From: Trichobilharzia regenti
Lineage: Eukaryota; Platyhelminthes; Trematoda; Strigeidida; Schistosomatidae
Reading direction: 5' to 3'
DNA length: 64,000 nucleotides
NCBI GenBank assembly: GCA_944472135.2
Contig: OX235265.1
Location: 54,571,112 to 54,635,111 of the forward strand
In this document: one piece after another, positions 1-11,800 of the stretch
Numbering within the stretch: the stretch's first letter is position 1
Layout of the letters: each line of letters begins with the position of its first letter
The notes under the pieces: model-generated
Databases searched by the model: none
What the model was told of the DNA's origin: nothing
What the model saw: only the letters and a program-made list of their open reading frames with translations
Position numbers and translations under genes: made by a program

Positions 1-420
1 TCTGCATTTTGTGCAAAACCGTACCCTACAGAAAAGAGGCATAGAATTACTCGAATCGAATTCATAAAGAGCTATAAGATGTAAGGTTTAATGGAATATA
101 GTGAGGATCAAGAGAAGACGTTATTAGAAAATGAATAAGACATTGTGAAGTGGTATTCAAAGATCCGACAATGGACAGCAAGTTAATTTATAAGATGCCC
201 CACAAATCTGTGCAGAGCCCATGTGGTCGCATCTCAACAACAGGCTGAGCGAATGGTACATATTTAAAGGCAGAAGCATCATCTGTCTAGGCGTCCGTTA
301 TTATCTTTTTAAAGATGAAGATCTAAGCCCTCATAAAAATCAGAAAAATCTCGAGCCCTCAAAATTCATTTTGCTGTACCTGCTGAATGGAATGTTTCAC
401 CTCAGTGACCACCACCGTAT

Positions 421-1329
421 CTACTCATCAGCTAGCACAACCCTCCCTCTTCTTATGATATTAGACTCTGAGTCTATCATTATGATGTTTACCGAAAATA
501 CATTGCTTGGTACGAGACATGTTCGTGACGTCTTTCTCTTGGGTTGTGTTGTGACTAAAGGGACGGTATCCGAGATTGCTGTATGAATAATCCTTTTTAC
601 CACTTCCCAGTGTTCATCCACAGATACGTCATCACATGCTGAGGGCCAGTCTGCATCGGACAAGAGCCTCCGCATTTTAGCATAGTCAGCCTTGCTGTAA
701 CACAGACATGGTCGTGTAACATCCCACTGCATGTGCCCACGGAGAACAAGATCAAAACCTATGACTGCATGGTCACTGCTTCCTAGAGGAGTCATGATCT
801 GGACCTTTTCGACGAGTAGTTGGTCACTAGTTAGAATATAGTCTAGTTTTGATGACTTTCCACTAGGGCCCCACCTAGTGTCGTCTCCAACATTCTCAGT
901 CAGTCCCGTGTTTCGAATAGTTTGCAGTAGGTTTCGGCCAAATTTTCTCTTAGCACACCCCAAGTCAAGGTTCAGTGATGGGGCATTGAAATCTCCAGCT
1001 ATGGTGATTTGGTTGTAGCCCAAATCTCGTATCCTTGTGATAGTGCTGAGCAGCAGCCGATTGTGCTCTGCTCCATGGGTGGGAGATCGGTAGGTGCCAC
1101 TCAGTAAGTGCTTGGTGTGGCCTACGGTGAAATGACACCATATGGAGTCTGGGAGTTCAATAAGCGGTAGGTCTGTTGCGCGCACACATTTAAGTTGCCT
1201 ATCAAAGTATATAGCAACTATCCCTCCTTCCTTATTATCCCTGTCTCTCTTGACCAGAACCATATCACCTATACTGATTTCATTGTCGGCGATAGTGGGG
1301 TTTAGCCACGTTTCAGTGAGAATGATCAT
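421..1329 (-). CDS. CR1-like (family A) AP-type endonuclease fused to a 33-residue junction tail
   Basis: The 302-residue ORF carries the exonuclease-endonuclease-phosphatase fold used by CR1/Jockey-type retrotransposons to nick target DNA. Visible motifs are LTETW with catalytic Glu at residue 6, SGTYRSP near 77, AGDFNAP near 111 (Asp and Asn), KLDYILTS near 161 and GSSDHAVIGF near 183 (Ser-Asp-His). Residues 1-269 are endonuclease. Residues 270-302 come from reading across the monomer junction into element D sequence. The N-terminal Asn motif of the domain is not in this ORF, and a stop lies shortly upstream. The reverse transcriptase that normally follows is absent, so this unit cannot retrotranspose alone. 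Expression is not shown. Confidence 0.75.
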   Translation of the reverse strand: MIILTETWLNPTIADNEISIGDMVLVKRDRDNKEGGIVAIYFDRQLKCVRATDLPLIELPDSIWCHFTVGHTKHLLSGTYRSPTHGAEHNRLLLSTITRIRDLGYNQITIAGDFNAPSLNLDLGCAKRKFGRNLLQTIRNTGLTENVGDDTRWGPSGKSSKLDYILTSDQLLVEKVQIMTPLGSSDHAVIGFDLVLRGHMQWDVTRPCLCYSKADYAKMRRLLSDADWPSACDDVSVDEHWEVVKRIIHTAISDTVPLVTTQPKRKTSRTCLVPSNVFSVNIIMIDSESNIIRRGRVVLADE

Positions 1330-1734
1330 TTTCAGTTGTAGGTGTGCTCGGAGATTTCAGGGTTCACCTACTTTTCTGTCCTCAATTTTCCCTTGGTCTC
1401 ATACAACCGTTGAAGTGCTAAGGAAAACTGCTCCGGGGAGTTGAATGTGACACTTACCAGCTTTGGAGAGCTAATCAGTGTGAGATGAGCGGGCGAGGTA
1501 GTCAGAAAATGGAGATGGCTCAGGAAGCGTCAAGGGCCATCTGAGATGACAGCCATCTCCATTGCTGTACGTCGTGCATGTGTTTTTCTCGAGCAGTGCC
1601 TGTTTCCACCTCCGGAACACCGTGTACCACCACAGAGGTAAGATGCACTGGTTCCGGTGACTCCCTCGCCATATGTCTGATCGCCGATGGTTTGTCTCGT
1701 CCCACCCTAAGTTCAAACTTCTGTCTATGGCTAA

Positions 1735-2799
1735 TAATAATAAAAATAATGTGTATTCTCATATAAACATATAAATTTACATGAAAATGCATGCCATTTT
1801 TACAGGCACGATCAAGTACGATATGATATCAAATCGTAGATTGTCTACAAGTTAGTTTCAACAGACAAATATTTGATATATAAATATAAATACACTGATT
1901 GTCTGAACCAGGCCGTATAGTTAATGAATTGCACAGTCGTCCTCCAGATTGAGCGGCAAAGTCGACTTCATTTCGTTTTCATCCCGTGGTTGTAAGCATA
2001 ATATAACCAAACAATATTGAGGTAAGTACAACTTCTACGAAGAATTGAAAGCTGTTTTGGAAAAGTTAAAGTGCTAAGCTGAATCAATAAAGTGCACTGA
2101 AATAGGTAAGTGCAAGTATCATTACTGAATGCGTTAATAAAGGAAAACACCTAGTCGGAGAACGATCATTGCCAATGTATAATGCTTCCAGTATAGTTCT
2201 TAATATTATGATGTTCACTTATCGTTTTATTACATTTGTCCTCATTCCGGTTTTCTTTTTCCGGTAAATAAATTTTTCTGCATTTTGTGCAAAACCGTAC
2301 CCTACAGAAAAGAGGCATAGAATTACTCGAATCGAATTCATAAAGAGCTATAAGATGTAAGGTTTAATGGAATATAGTGAGGATCAAGAGAAGACGTTAT
2401 TAGAAAATGAATAAGACATTGTGAAGTGGTATTCAAAGATCCGACAATGGACAGCAAGTTAATTTATAAGATGCCCCACAAATCTGTGCAGAGCCCATGT
2501 GGTCGCATCTCAACAACAGGCTGAGCGAATGGTACATATTTAAAGGCAGAAGCATCATCTGTCTAGGCGTCCGTTATTATCTTTTTAAAGATGAAGATCT
2601 AAGCCCTCATAAAAATCAGAAAAATCTCGAGCCCTCAAAATTCATTTTGCTGTACCTGCTGAATGGAATGTTTCACCTCAGTGACCACCACCGTATCTAC
2701 TCATCAGCTAGCACAACCCTCCCTCTTCTTATGATATTAGACTCTGAGTCTATCATTATGATGTTTACCGAAAATACATTGCTTGGTACGAGACATGTT
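1735..2799 (-). mobile_element. Element D 3' segment within the monomer (example unit)
   Basis: In minus orientation this 1,065-bp part ends in a TTA-repeat tail at about 1734-1745. That is how CR1-like 3' ends look elsewhere in the window. The same 3' end occurs at 27,988-28,262 and 46,065-46,340 inside family C, and at 30,330-31,394 in the single-copy locus. The plus-strand ORFs inside this part show no recognisable domain and are probably chance. Confidence 0.6.
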
Positions 2800-3605
2800 C
2801 GTGACGTCTTTCTCTTGGGTTGTGTTGTGACTAAAGGGACGGTATCCGAGATTGCTGTATGAATAATCCTTTTTACCACTTCCCAGTGTTCATCCACAGA
2901 TACGTCATCACATGCTGAGGGCCAGTCTGCATCGGACAAGAGCCTCCGCATTTTAGCATAGTCAGCCTTGCTGTAACACAGACATGGTCGTGTAACATCC
3001 CACTGCATGTGCCCACGGAGAACAAGATCAAAACCTATGACTGCATGGTCACTGCTTCCTAGAGGAGTCATGATCTGGACCTTTTCGACGAGTAGTTGGT
3101 CACTAGTTAGAATATAGTCTAGTTTTGATGACTTTCCACTAGGGCCCCACCTAGTGTCGTCTCCAACATTCTCAGTCAGTCCCGTGTTTCGAATAGTTTG
3201 CAGTAGGTTTCGGCCAAATTTTCTCTTAGCACACCCCAAGTCAAGGTTCAGTGATGGGGCATTGAAATCTCCAGCTATGGTGATTTGGTTGTAGCCCAAA
3301 TCTCGTATCCTTGTGATAGTGCTGAGCAGCAGCCGATTGTGCTCTGCTCCATGGGTGGGAGATCGGTAGGTGCCACTCAGTAAGTGCTTGGTGTGGCCTA
3401 CGGTGAAATGACACCATATGGAGTCTGGGAGTTCAATAAGCGGTAGGTCTGTTGCGCGCACACATTTAAGTTGCCTATCAAAGTATATAGCAACTATCCC
3501 TCCTTCCTTATTATCCCTGTCTCTCTTGACCAGAACCATATCACCTATACTGATTTCATTGTCGGCGATAGTGGGGTTTAGCCACGTTTCAGTGAGAATG
3601 ATCAT
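2697..3605 (-). CDS. Endonuclease-tail chimeric ORF, array copy 2
   Basis: This 302-residue protein is identical to that of the copy at 421-1329. It again crosses the monomer junction, near 2799/2800. Confidence 0.72.
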   Translation of the reverse strand: MIILTETWLNPTIADNEISIGDMVLVKRDRDNKEGGIVAIYFDRQLKCVRATDLPLIELPDSIWCHFTVGHTKHLLSGTYRSPTHGAEHNRLLLSTITRIRDLGYNQITIAGDFNAPSLNLDLGCAKRKFGRNLLQTIRNTGLTENVGDDTRWGPSGKSSKLDYILTSDQLLVEKVQIMTPLGSSDHAVIGFDLVLRGHMQWDVTRPCLCYSKADYAKMRRLLSDADWPSACDDVSVDEHWEVVKRIIHTAISDTVPLVTTQPKRKTSRTCLVPSNVFSVNIIMIDSESNIIRRGRVVLADE

Positions 3606-4972
3606 TTTCAGTTGTAGGTGTGCTCGGAGATTTCAGGGTTCACCTACTTTTCTGTCCTCAATTTTCCCTTGGTCTCATACAACCGTTGAAGTGCTAAGGA
3701 AAACTGCTCCGGGGAGTTGAATGTGACACTTACCAGCTTTGGAGAGCTAATCAGTGTGAGATGAGCGGGCGAGGTAGTCAGAAAATGGAGATGGCTCAGG
3801 AAGCGTCAAGGGCCATCTGAGATGACAGCCATCTCCATTGCTGTACGTCGTGCATGTGTTTTTCTCGAGCAGTGCCTGTTTCCACCTCCGGAACACCGTG
3901 TACCACCACAGAGGTAAGATGCACTGGTTCCGGTGACTCCCTCGCCATATGTCTGATCGCCGATGGTTTGTCTCGTCCCACCCTAAGTTCAAACTTCTGT
4001 CTATGGCTAATAATAATAAAAATAATGTGTATTCTCATATAAACATATAAATTTACATGAAAATGCATGCCATTTTTACAGGCACGATCAAGTACGATAT
4101 GATATCAAATCGTAGATTGTCTACAAGTTAGTTTCAACAGACAAATATTTGATATATAAATATAAATACACTGATTGTCTGAACCAGGCCGTATAGTTAA
4201 TGAATTGCACAGTCGTCCTCCAGATTGAGCGGCAAAGTCGACTTCATTTCGTTTTCATCCCGTGGTTGTAAGCATAATATAACCAAACAATATTGAGGTA
4301 AGTACAACTTCTACGAAGAATTGAAAGCTGTTTTGGAAAAGTTAAAGTGCTAAGCTGAATCAATAAAGTGCACTGAAATAGGTAAGTGCAAGTATCATTA
4401 CTGAATGCGTTAATAAAGGAAAACACCTAGTCGGAGAACGATCATTGCCAATGTATAATGCTTCCAGTATAGTTCTTAATATTATGATGTTCACTTATCG
4501 TTTTATTACATTTGTCCTCATTCCGGTTTTCTTTTTCCGGTAAATAAATTTTTCTGCATTTTGTGCAAAACCGTACCCTACAGAAAAGAGGCATAGAATT
4601 ACTCGAATCGAATTCATAAAGAGCTATAAGATGTAAGGTTTAATGGAATATAGTGAGGATCAAGAGAAGACGTTATTAGAAAATGAATAAGACATTGTGA
4701 AGTGGTATTCAAAGATCCGACAATGGACAGCAAGTTAATTTATAAGATGCCCCACAAATCTGTGCAGAGCCCATGTGGTCGCATCTCAACAACAGGCTGA
4801 GCGAATGGTACATATTTAAAGGCAGAAGCATCATCTGTCTAGGCGTCCGTTATTATCTTTTTAAAGATGAAGATCTAAGCCCTCATAAAAATCAGAAAAA
4901 TCTCGAGCCCTCAAAATTCATTTTGCTGTACCTGCTGAATGGAATGTTTCACCTCAGTGACCACCACCGTAT

Positions 4973-5881
4973 CTACTCATCAGCTAGCACAACCCTCCCT
5001 CTTCTTATGATATTAGACTCTGAGTCTATCATTATGATGTTTACCGAAAATACATTGCTTGGTACGAGACATGTTCGTGACGTCTTTCTCTTGGGTTGTG
5101 TTGTGACTAAAGGGACGGTATCCGAGATTGCTGTATGAATAATCCTTTTTACCACTTCCCAGTGTTCATCCACAGATACGTCATCACATGCTGAGGGCCA
5201 GTCTGCATCGGACAAGAGCCTCCGCATTTTAGCATAGTCAGCCTTGCTGTAACACAGACATGGTCGTGTAACATCCCACTGCATGTGCCCACGGAGAACA
5301 AGATCAAAACCTATGACTGCATGGTCACTGCTTCCTAGAGGAGTCATGATCTGGACCTTTTCGACGAGTAGTTGGTCACTAGTTAGAATATAGTCTAGTT
5401 TTGATGACTTTCCACTAGGGCCCCACCTAGTGTCGTCTCCAACATTCTCAGTCAGTCCCGTGTTTCGAATAGTTTGCAGTAGGTTTCGGCCAAATTTTCT
5501 CTTAGCACACCCCAAGTCAAGGTTCAGTGATGGGGCATTGAAATCTCCAGCTATGGTGATTTGGTTGTAGCCCAAATCTCGTATCCTTGTGATAGTGCTG
5601 AGCAGCAGCCGATTGTGCTCTGCTCCATGGGTGGGAGATCGGTAGGTGCCACTCAGTAAGTGCTTGGTGTGGCCTACGGTGAAATGACACCATATGGAGT
5701 CTGGGAGTTCAATAAGCGGTAGGTCTGTTGCGCGCACACATTTAAGTTGCCTATCAAAGTATATAGCAACTATCCCTCCTTCCTTATTATCCCTGTCTCT
5801 CTTGACCAGAACCATATCACCTATACTGATTTCATTGTCGGCGATAGTGGGGTTTAGCCACGTTTCAGTGAGAATGATCAT
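4973..5881 (-). CDS. Endonuclease-tail chimeric ORF, array copy 3
   Basis: The translation is identical to copies 1 and 2. The junction is near 5075/5076. Confidence 0.72.
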   Translation of the reverse strand: MIILTETWLNPTIADNEISIGDMVLVKRDRDNKEGGIVAIYFDRQLKCVRATDLPLIELPDSIWCHFTVGHTKHLLSGTYRSPTHGAEHNRLLLSTITRIRDLGYNQITIAGDFNAPSLNLDLGCAKRKFGRNLLQTIRNTGLTENVGDDTRWGPSGKSSKLDYILTSDQLLVEKVQIMTPLGSSDHAVIGFDLVLRGHMQWDVTRPCLCYSKADYAKMRRLLSDADWPSACDDVSVDEHWEVVKRIIHTAISDTVPLVTTQPKRKTSRTCLVPSNVFSVNIIMIDSESNIIRRGRVVLADE

Positions 5882-7248
5882 TTTCAGTTGTAGGTGTGCT
5901 CGGAGATTTCAGGGTTCACCTACTTTTCTGTCCTCAATTTTCCCTTGGTCTCATACAACCGTTGAAGTGCTAAGGAAAACTGCTCCGGGGAGTTGAATGT
6001 GACACTTACCAGCTTTGGAGAGCTAATCAGTGTGAGATGAGCGGGCGAGGTAGTCAGAAAATGGAGATGGCTCAGGAAGCGTCAAGGGCCATCTGAGATG
6101 ACAGCCATCTCCATTGCTGTACGTCGTGCATGTGTTTTTCTCGAGCAGTGCCTGTTTCCACCTCCGGAACACCGTGTACCACCACAGAGGTAAGATGCAC
6201 TGGTTCCGGTGACTCCCTCGCCATATGTCTGATCGCCGATGGTTTGTCTCGTCCCACCCTAAGTTCAAACTTCTGTCTATGGCTAATAATAATAAAAATA
6301 ATGTGTATTCTCATATAAACATATAAATTTACATGAAAATGCATGCCATTTTTACAGGCACGATCAAGTACGATATGATATCAAATCGTAGATTGTCTAC
6401 AAGTTAGTTTCAACAGACAAATATTTGATATATAAATATAAATACACTGATTGTCTGAACCAGGCCGTATAGTTAATGAATTGCACAGTCGTCCTCCAGA
6501 TTGAGCGGCAAAGTCGACTTCATTTCGTTTTCATCCCGTGGTTGTAAGCATAATATAACCAAACAATATTGAGGTAAGTACAACTTCTACGAAGAATTGA
6601 AAGCTGTTTTGGAAAAGTTAAAGTGCTAAGCTGAATCAATAAAGTGCACTGAAATAGGTAAGTGCAAGTATCATTACTGAATGCGTTAATAAAGGAAAAC
6701 ACCTAGTCGGAGAACGATCATTGCCAATGTATAATGCTTCCAGTATAGTTCTTAATATTATGATGTTCACTTATCGTTTTATTACATTTGTCCTCATTCC
6801 GGTTTTCTTTTTCCGGTAAATAAATTTTTCTGCATTTTGTGCAAAACCGTACCCTACAGAAAAGAGGCATAGAATTACTCGAATCGAATTCATAAAGAGC
6901 TATAAGATGTAAGGTTTAATGGAATATAGTGAGGATCAAGAGAAGACGTTATTAGAAAATGAATAAGACATTGTGAAGTGGTATTCAAAGATCCGACAAT
7001 GGACAGCAAGTTAATTTATAAGATGCCCCACAAATCTGTGCAGAGCCCATGTGGTCGCATCTCAACAACAGGCTGAGCGAATGGTACATATTTAAAGGCA
7101 GAAGCATCATCTGTCTAGGCGTCCGTTATTATCTTTTTAAAGATGAAGATCTAAGCCCTCATAAAAATCAGAAAAATCTCGAGCCCTCAAAATTCATTTT
7201 GCTGTACCTGCTGAATGGAATGTTTCACCTCAGTGACCACCACCGTAT

Positions 7249-8157
7249 CTACTCATCAGCTAGCACAACCCTCCCTCTTCTTATGATATTAGACTCTGAG
7301 TCTATCATTATGATGTTTACCGAAAATACATTGCTTGGTACGAGACATGTTCGTGACGTCTTTCTCTTGGGTTGTGTTGTGACTAAAGGGACGGTATCCG
7401 AGATTGCTGTATGAATAATCCTTTTTACCACTTCCCAGTGTTCATCCACAGATACGTCATCACATGCTGAGGGCCAGTCTGCATCGGACAAGAGCCTCCG
7501 CATTTTAGCATAGTCAGCCTTGCTGTAACACAGACATGGTCGTGTAACATCCCACTGCATGTGCCCACGGAGAACAAGATCAAAACCTATGACTGCATGG
7601 TCACTGCTTCCTAGAGGAGTCATGATCTGGACCTTTTCGACGAGTAGTTGGTCACTAGTTAGAATATAGTCTAGTTTTGATGACTTTCCACTAGGGCCCC
7701 ACCTAGTGTCGTCTCCAACATTCTCAGTCAGTCCCGTGTTTCGAATAGTTTGCAGTAGGTTTCGGCCAAATTTTCTCTTAGCACACCCCAAGTCAAGGTT
7801 CAGTGATGGGGCATTGAAATCTCCAGCTATGGTGATTTGGTTGTAGCCCAAATCTCGTATCCTTGTGATAGTGCTGAGCAGCAGCCGATTGTGCTCTGCT
7901 CCATGGGTGGGAGATCGGTAGGTGCCACTCAGTAAGTGCTTGGTGTGGCCTACGGTGAAATGACACCATATGGAGTCTGGGAGTTCAATAAGCGGTAGGT
8001 CTGTTGCGCGCACACATTTAAGTTGCCTATCAAAGTATATAGCAACTATCCCTCCTTCCTTATTATCCCTGTCTCTCTTGACCAGAACCATATCACCTAT
8101 ACTGATTTCATTGTCGGCGATAGTGGGGTTTAGCCACGTTTCAGTGAGAATGATCAT
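7249..8157 (-). CDS. Endonuclease-tail chimeric ORF, array copy 4
   Basis: The translation is identical to copies 1-3. The junction is near 7351/7352. Confidence 0.72.
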   Translation of the reverse strand: MIILTETWLNPTIADNEISIGDMVLVKRDRDNKEGGIVAIYFDRQLKCVRATDLPLIELPDSIWCHFTVGHTKHLLSGTYRSPTHGAEHNRLLLSTITRIRDLGYNQITIAGDFNAPSLNLDLGCAKRKFGRNLLQTIRNTGLTENVGDDTRWGPSGKSSKLDYILTSDQLLVEKVQIMTPLGSSDHAVIGFDLVLRGHMQWDVTRPCLCYSKADYAKMRRLLSDADWPSACDDVSVDEHWEVVKRIIHTAISDTVPLVTTQPKRKTSRTCLVPSNVFSVNIIMIDSESNIIRRGRVVLADE

Positions 8158-9524
8158 TTTCAGTTGTAGGTGTGCTCGGAGATTTCAGGGTTCACCTACT
8201 TTTCTGTCCTCAATTTTCCCTTGGTCTCATACAACCGTTGAAGTGCTAAGGAAAACTGCTCCGGGGAGTTGAATGTGACACTTACCAGCTTTGGAGAGCT
8301 AATCAGTGTGAGATGAGCGGGCGAGGTAGTCAGAAAATGGAGATGGCTCAGGAAGCGTCAAGGGCCATCTGAGATGACAGCCATCTCCATTGCTGTACGT
8401 CGTGCATGTGTTTTTCTCGAGCAGTGCCTGTTTCCACCTCCGGAACACCGTGTACCACCACAGAGGTAAGATGCACTGGTTCCGGTGACTCCCTCGCCAT
8501 ATGTCTGATCGCCGATGGTTTGTCTCGTCCCACCCTAAGTTCAAACTTCTGTCTATGGCTAATAATAATAAAAATAATGTGTATTCTCATATAAACATAT
8601 AAATTTACATGAAAATGCATGCCATTTTTACAGGCACGATCAAGTACGATATGATATCAAATCGTAGATTGTCTACAAGTTAGTTTCAACAGACAAATAT
8701 TTGATATATAAATATAAATACACTGATTGTCTGAACCAGGCCGTATAGTTAATGAATTGCACAGTCGTCCTCCAGATTGAGCGGCAAAGTCGACTTCATT
8801 TCGTTTTCATCCCGTGGTTGTAAGCATAATATAACCAAACAATATTGAGGTAAGTACAACTTCTACGAAGAATTGAAAGCTGTTTTGGAAAAGTTAAAGT
8901 GCTAAGCTGAATCAATAAAGTGCACTGAAATAGGTAAGTGCAAGTATCATTACTGAATGCGTTAATAAAGGAAAACACCTAGTCGGAGAACGATCATTGC
9001 CAATGTATAATGCTTCCAGTATAGTTCTTAATATTATGATGTTCACTTATCGTTTTATTACATTTGTCCTCATTCCGGTTTTCTTTTTCCGGTAAATAAA
9101 TTTTTCTGCATTTTGTGCAAAACCGTACCCTACAGAAAAGAGGCATAGAATTACTCGAATCGAATTCATAAAGAGCTATAAGATGTAAGGTTTAATGGAA
9201 TATAGTGAGGATCAAGAGAAGACGTTATTAGAAAATGAATAAGACATTGTGAAGTGGTATTCAAAGATCCGACAATGGACAGCAAGTTAATTTATAAGAT
9301 GCCCCACAAATCTGTGCAGAGCCCATGTGGTCGCATCTCAACAACAGGCTGAGCGAATGGTACATATTTAAAGGCAGAAGCATCATCTGTCTAGGCGTCC
9401 GTTATTATCTTTTTAAAGATGAAGATCTAAGCCCTCATAAAAATCAGAAAAATCTCGAGCCCTCAAAATTCATTTTGCTGTACCTGCTGAATGGAATGTT
9501 TCACCTCAGTGACCACCACCGTAT

Positions 9525-10433
9525 CTACTCATCAGCTAGCACAACCCTCCCTCTTCTTATGATATTAGACTCTGAGTCTATCATTATGATGTTTACCGAA
9601 AATACATTGCTTGGTACGAGACATGTTCGTGACGTCTTTCTCTTGGGTTGTGTTGTGACTAAAGGGACGGTATCCGAGATTGCTGTATGAATAATCCTTT
9701 TTACCACTTCCCAGTGTTCATCCACAGATACGTCATCACATGCTGAGGGCCAGTCTGCATCGGACAAGAGCCTCCGCATTTTAGCATAGTCAGCCTTGCT
9801 GTAACACAGACATGGTCGTGTAACATCCCACTGCATGTGCCCACGGAGAACAAGATCAAAACCTATGACTACATGGTCACTGCTTCCTAGAGGAGTCATG
9901 ATCTGGACCTTTTCGACGAGTAGTTGGTCACTAGTTAGAATATAGTCTAGTTTTGATGACTTTCCACTAGGGCCCCACCTAGTGTCGTCTCCAACATTCT
10001 CAGTCAGTCCCGTGTTTCGAATAGTTTGCAGTAGGTTTCGGCCAAATTTTCTCTTAGCACACCCCAAGTCAAGGTTCAGTGATGGGGCATTGAAATCTCC
10101 AGCTATGGTGATTTGGTTGTAGCCCAAATCTCGTATCCTTGTAATAGTGCTGAGCAGCAGCCGATTGTGCTCTGCTCCATGGGTGGGAGATCGGTAGGTG
10201 CCACTCAGTAAGTGCTTGGTGTGGCCTACGGTGAAATGACACCATATGGAGTCTGGGAGTTCAATAAGCGGTAGGTCTGTTGCGCGCACACATTTAAGTT
10301 GCCTATCAAAGTATATAGCAACTATCCCTCCTTCCTTATTATCCCTGTCTCTCTTGACCAGAACCATATCACCTATACTGATTTCATTGTCGGCGATAGT
10401 GGGGTTTAGCCACGTTTCAGTGAGAATGATCAT
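9525..10433 (-). CDS. Endonuclease-tail chimeric ORF, array copy 5 (Ala to Val variant)
   Basis: This is the only variant protein in the array. Ala188, just after the catalytic Ser-Asp-His, reads Val because of a G to A change at 9870. A silent change lies at 10143. A third change at 10823 lies outside this ORF, in the A 5' segment. The ORF remains open over all 302 residues. Confidence 0.72.
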   Translation of the reverse strand: MIILTETWLNPTIADNEISIGDMVLVKRDRDNKEGGIVAIYFDRQLKCVRATDLPLIELPDSIWCHFTVGHTKHLLSGTYRSPTHGAEHNRLLLSTITRIRDLGYNQITIAGDFNAPSLNLDLGCAKRKFGRNLLQTIRNTGLTENVGDDTRWGPSGKSSKLDYILTSDQLLVEKVQIMTPLGSSDHVVIGFDLVLRGHMQWDVTRPCLCYSKADYAKMRRLLSDADWPSACDDVSVDEHWEVVKRIIHTAISDTVPLVTTQPKRKTSRTCLVPSNVFSVNIIMIDSESNIIRRGRVVLADE

Positions 10434-11800
10434 TTTCAGTTGTAGGTGTGCTCGGAGATTTCAGGGTTCACCTACTTTTCTGTCCTCAATTTTCCCTTGG
10501 TCTCATACAACCGTTGAAGTGCTAAGGAAAACTGCTCCGGGGAGTTGAATGTGACACTTACCAGCTTTGGAGAGCTAATCAGTGTGAGATGAGCGGGCGA
10601 GGTAGTCAGAAAATGGAGATGGCTCAGGAAGCGTCAAGGGCCATCTGAGATGACAGCCATCTCCATTGCTGTACGTCGTGCATGTGTTTTTCTCGAGCAG
10701 TGCCTGTTTCCACCTCCGGAACACCGTGTACCACCACAGAGGTAAGATGCACTGGTTCCGGTGACTCCCTCGCCATATGTCTGATCGCCGATGGTTTGTC
10801 TCGTCCCACCCTAAGTTCAAACCTCTGTCTATGGCTAATAATAATAAAAATAATGTGTATTCTCATATAAACATATAAATTTACATGAAAATGCATGCCA
10901 TTTTTACAGGCACGATCAAGTACGATATGATATCAAATCGTAGATTGTCTACAAGTTAGTTTCAACAGACAAATATTTGATATATAAATATAAATACACT
11001 GATTGTCTGAACCAGGCCGTATAGTTAATGAATTGCACAGTCGTCCTCCAGATTGAGCGGCAAAGTCGACTTCATTTCGTTTTCATCCCGTGGTTGTAAG
11101 CATAATATAACCAAACAATATTGAGGTAAGTACAACTTCTACGAAGAATTGAAAGCTGTTTTGGAAAAGTTAAAGTGCTAAGCTGAATCAATAAAGTGCA
11201 CTGAAATAGGTAAGTGCAAGTATCATTACTGAATGCGTTAATAAAGGAAAACACCTAGTCGGAGAACGATCATTGCCAATGTATAATGCTTCCAGTATAG
11301 TTCTTAATATTATGATGTTCACTTATCGTTTTATTACATTTGTCCTCATTCCGGTTTTCTTTTTCCGGTAAATAAATTTTTCTGCATTTTGTGCAAAACC
11401 GTACCCTACAGAAAAGAGGCATAGAATTACTCGAATCGAATTCATAAAGAGCTATAAGATGTAAGGTTTAATGGAATATAGTGAGGATCAAGAGAAGACG
11501 TTATTAGAAAATGAATAAGACATTGTGAAGTGGTATTCAAAGATCCGACAATGGACAGCAAGTTAATTTATAAGATGCCCCACAAATCTGTGCAGAGCCC
11601 ATGTGGTCGCATCTCAACAACAGGCTGAGCGAATGGTACATATTTAAAGGCAGAAGCATCATCTGTCTAGGCGTCCGTTATTATCTTTTTAAAGATGAAG
11701 ATCTAAGCCCTCATAAAAATCAGAAAAATCTCGAGCCCTCAAAATTCATTTTGCTGTACCTGCTGAATGGAATGTTTCACCTCAGTGACCACCACCGTAT

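Noticed and set aside
221..586. Plus-strand 121-residue ORF repeated in every monomer
   Set aside because: It overlaps the endonuclease ORF in antisense and element D UTR sequence, and shows no domain. It is repeated only because the array is.
1142..1444. Plus-strand 100-residue Ser/Leu-rich ORF in each monomer
   Set aside because: It is antisense to the endonuclease start, so it is a shadow frame.
1520..1792. Overlapping minus-strand ORFs of 81 and 90 residues upstream of the endonuclease
   Set aside because: They overlap each other in different frames and the same DNA is disrupted in the diverged copy at 13.0-13.4 kb. They could be ORF1 remnants but no motif supports it.
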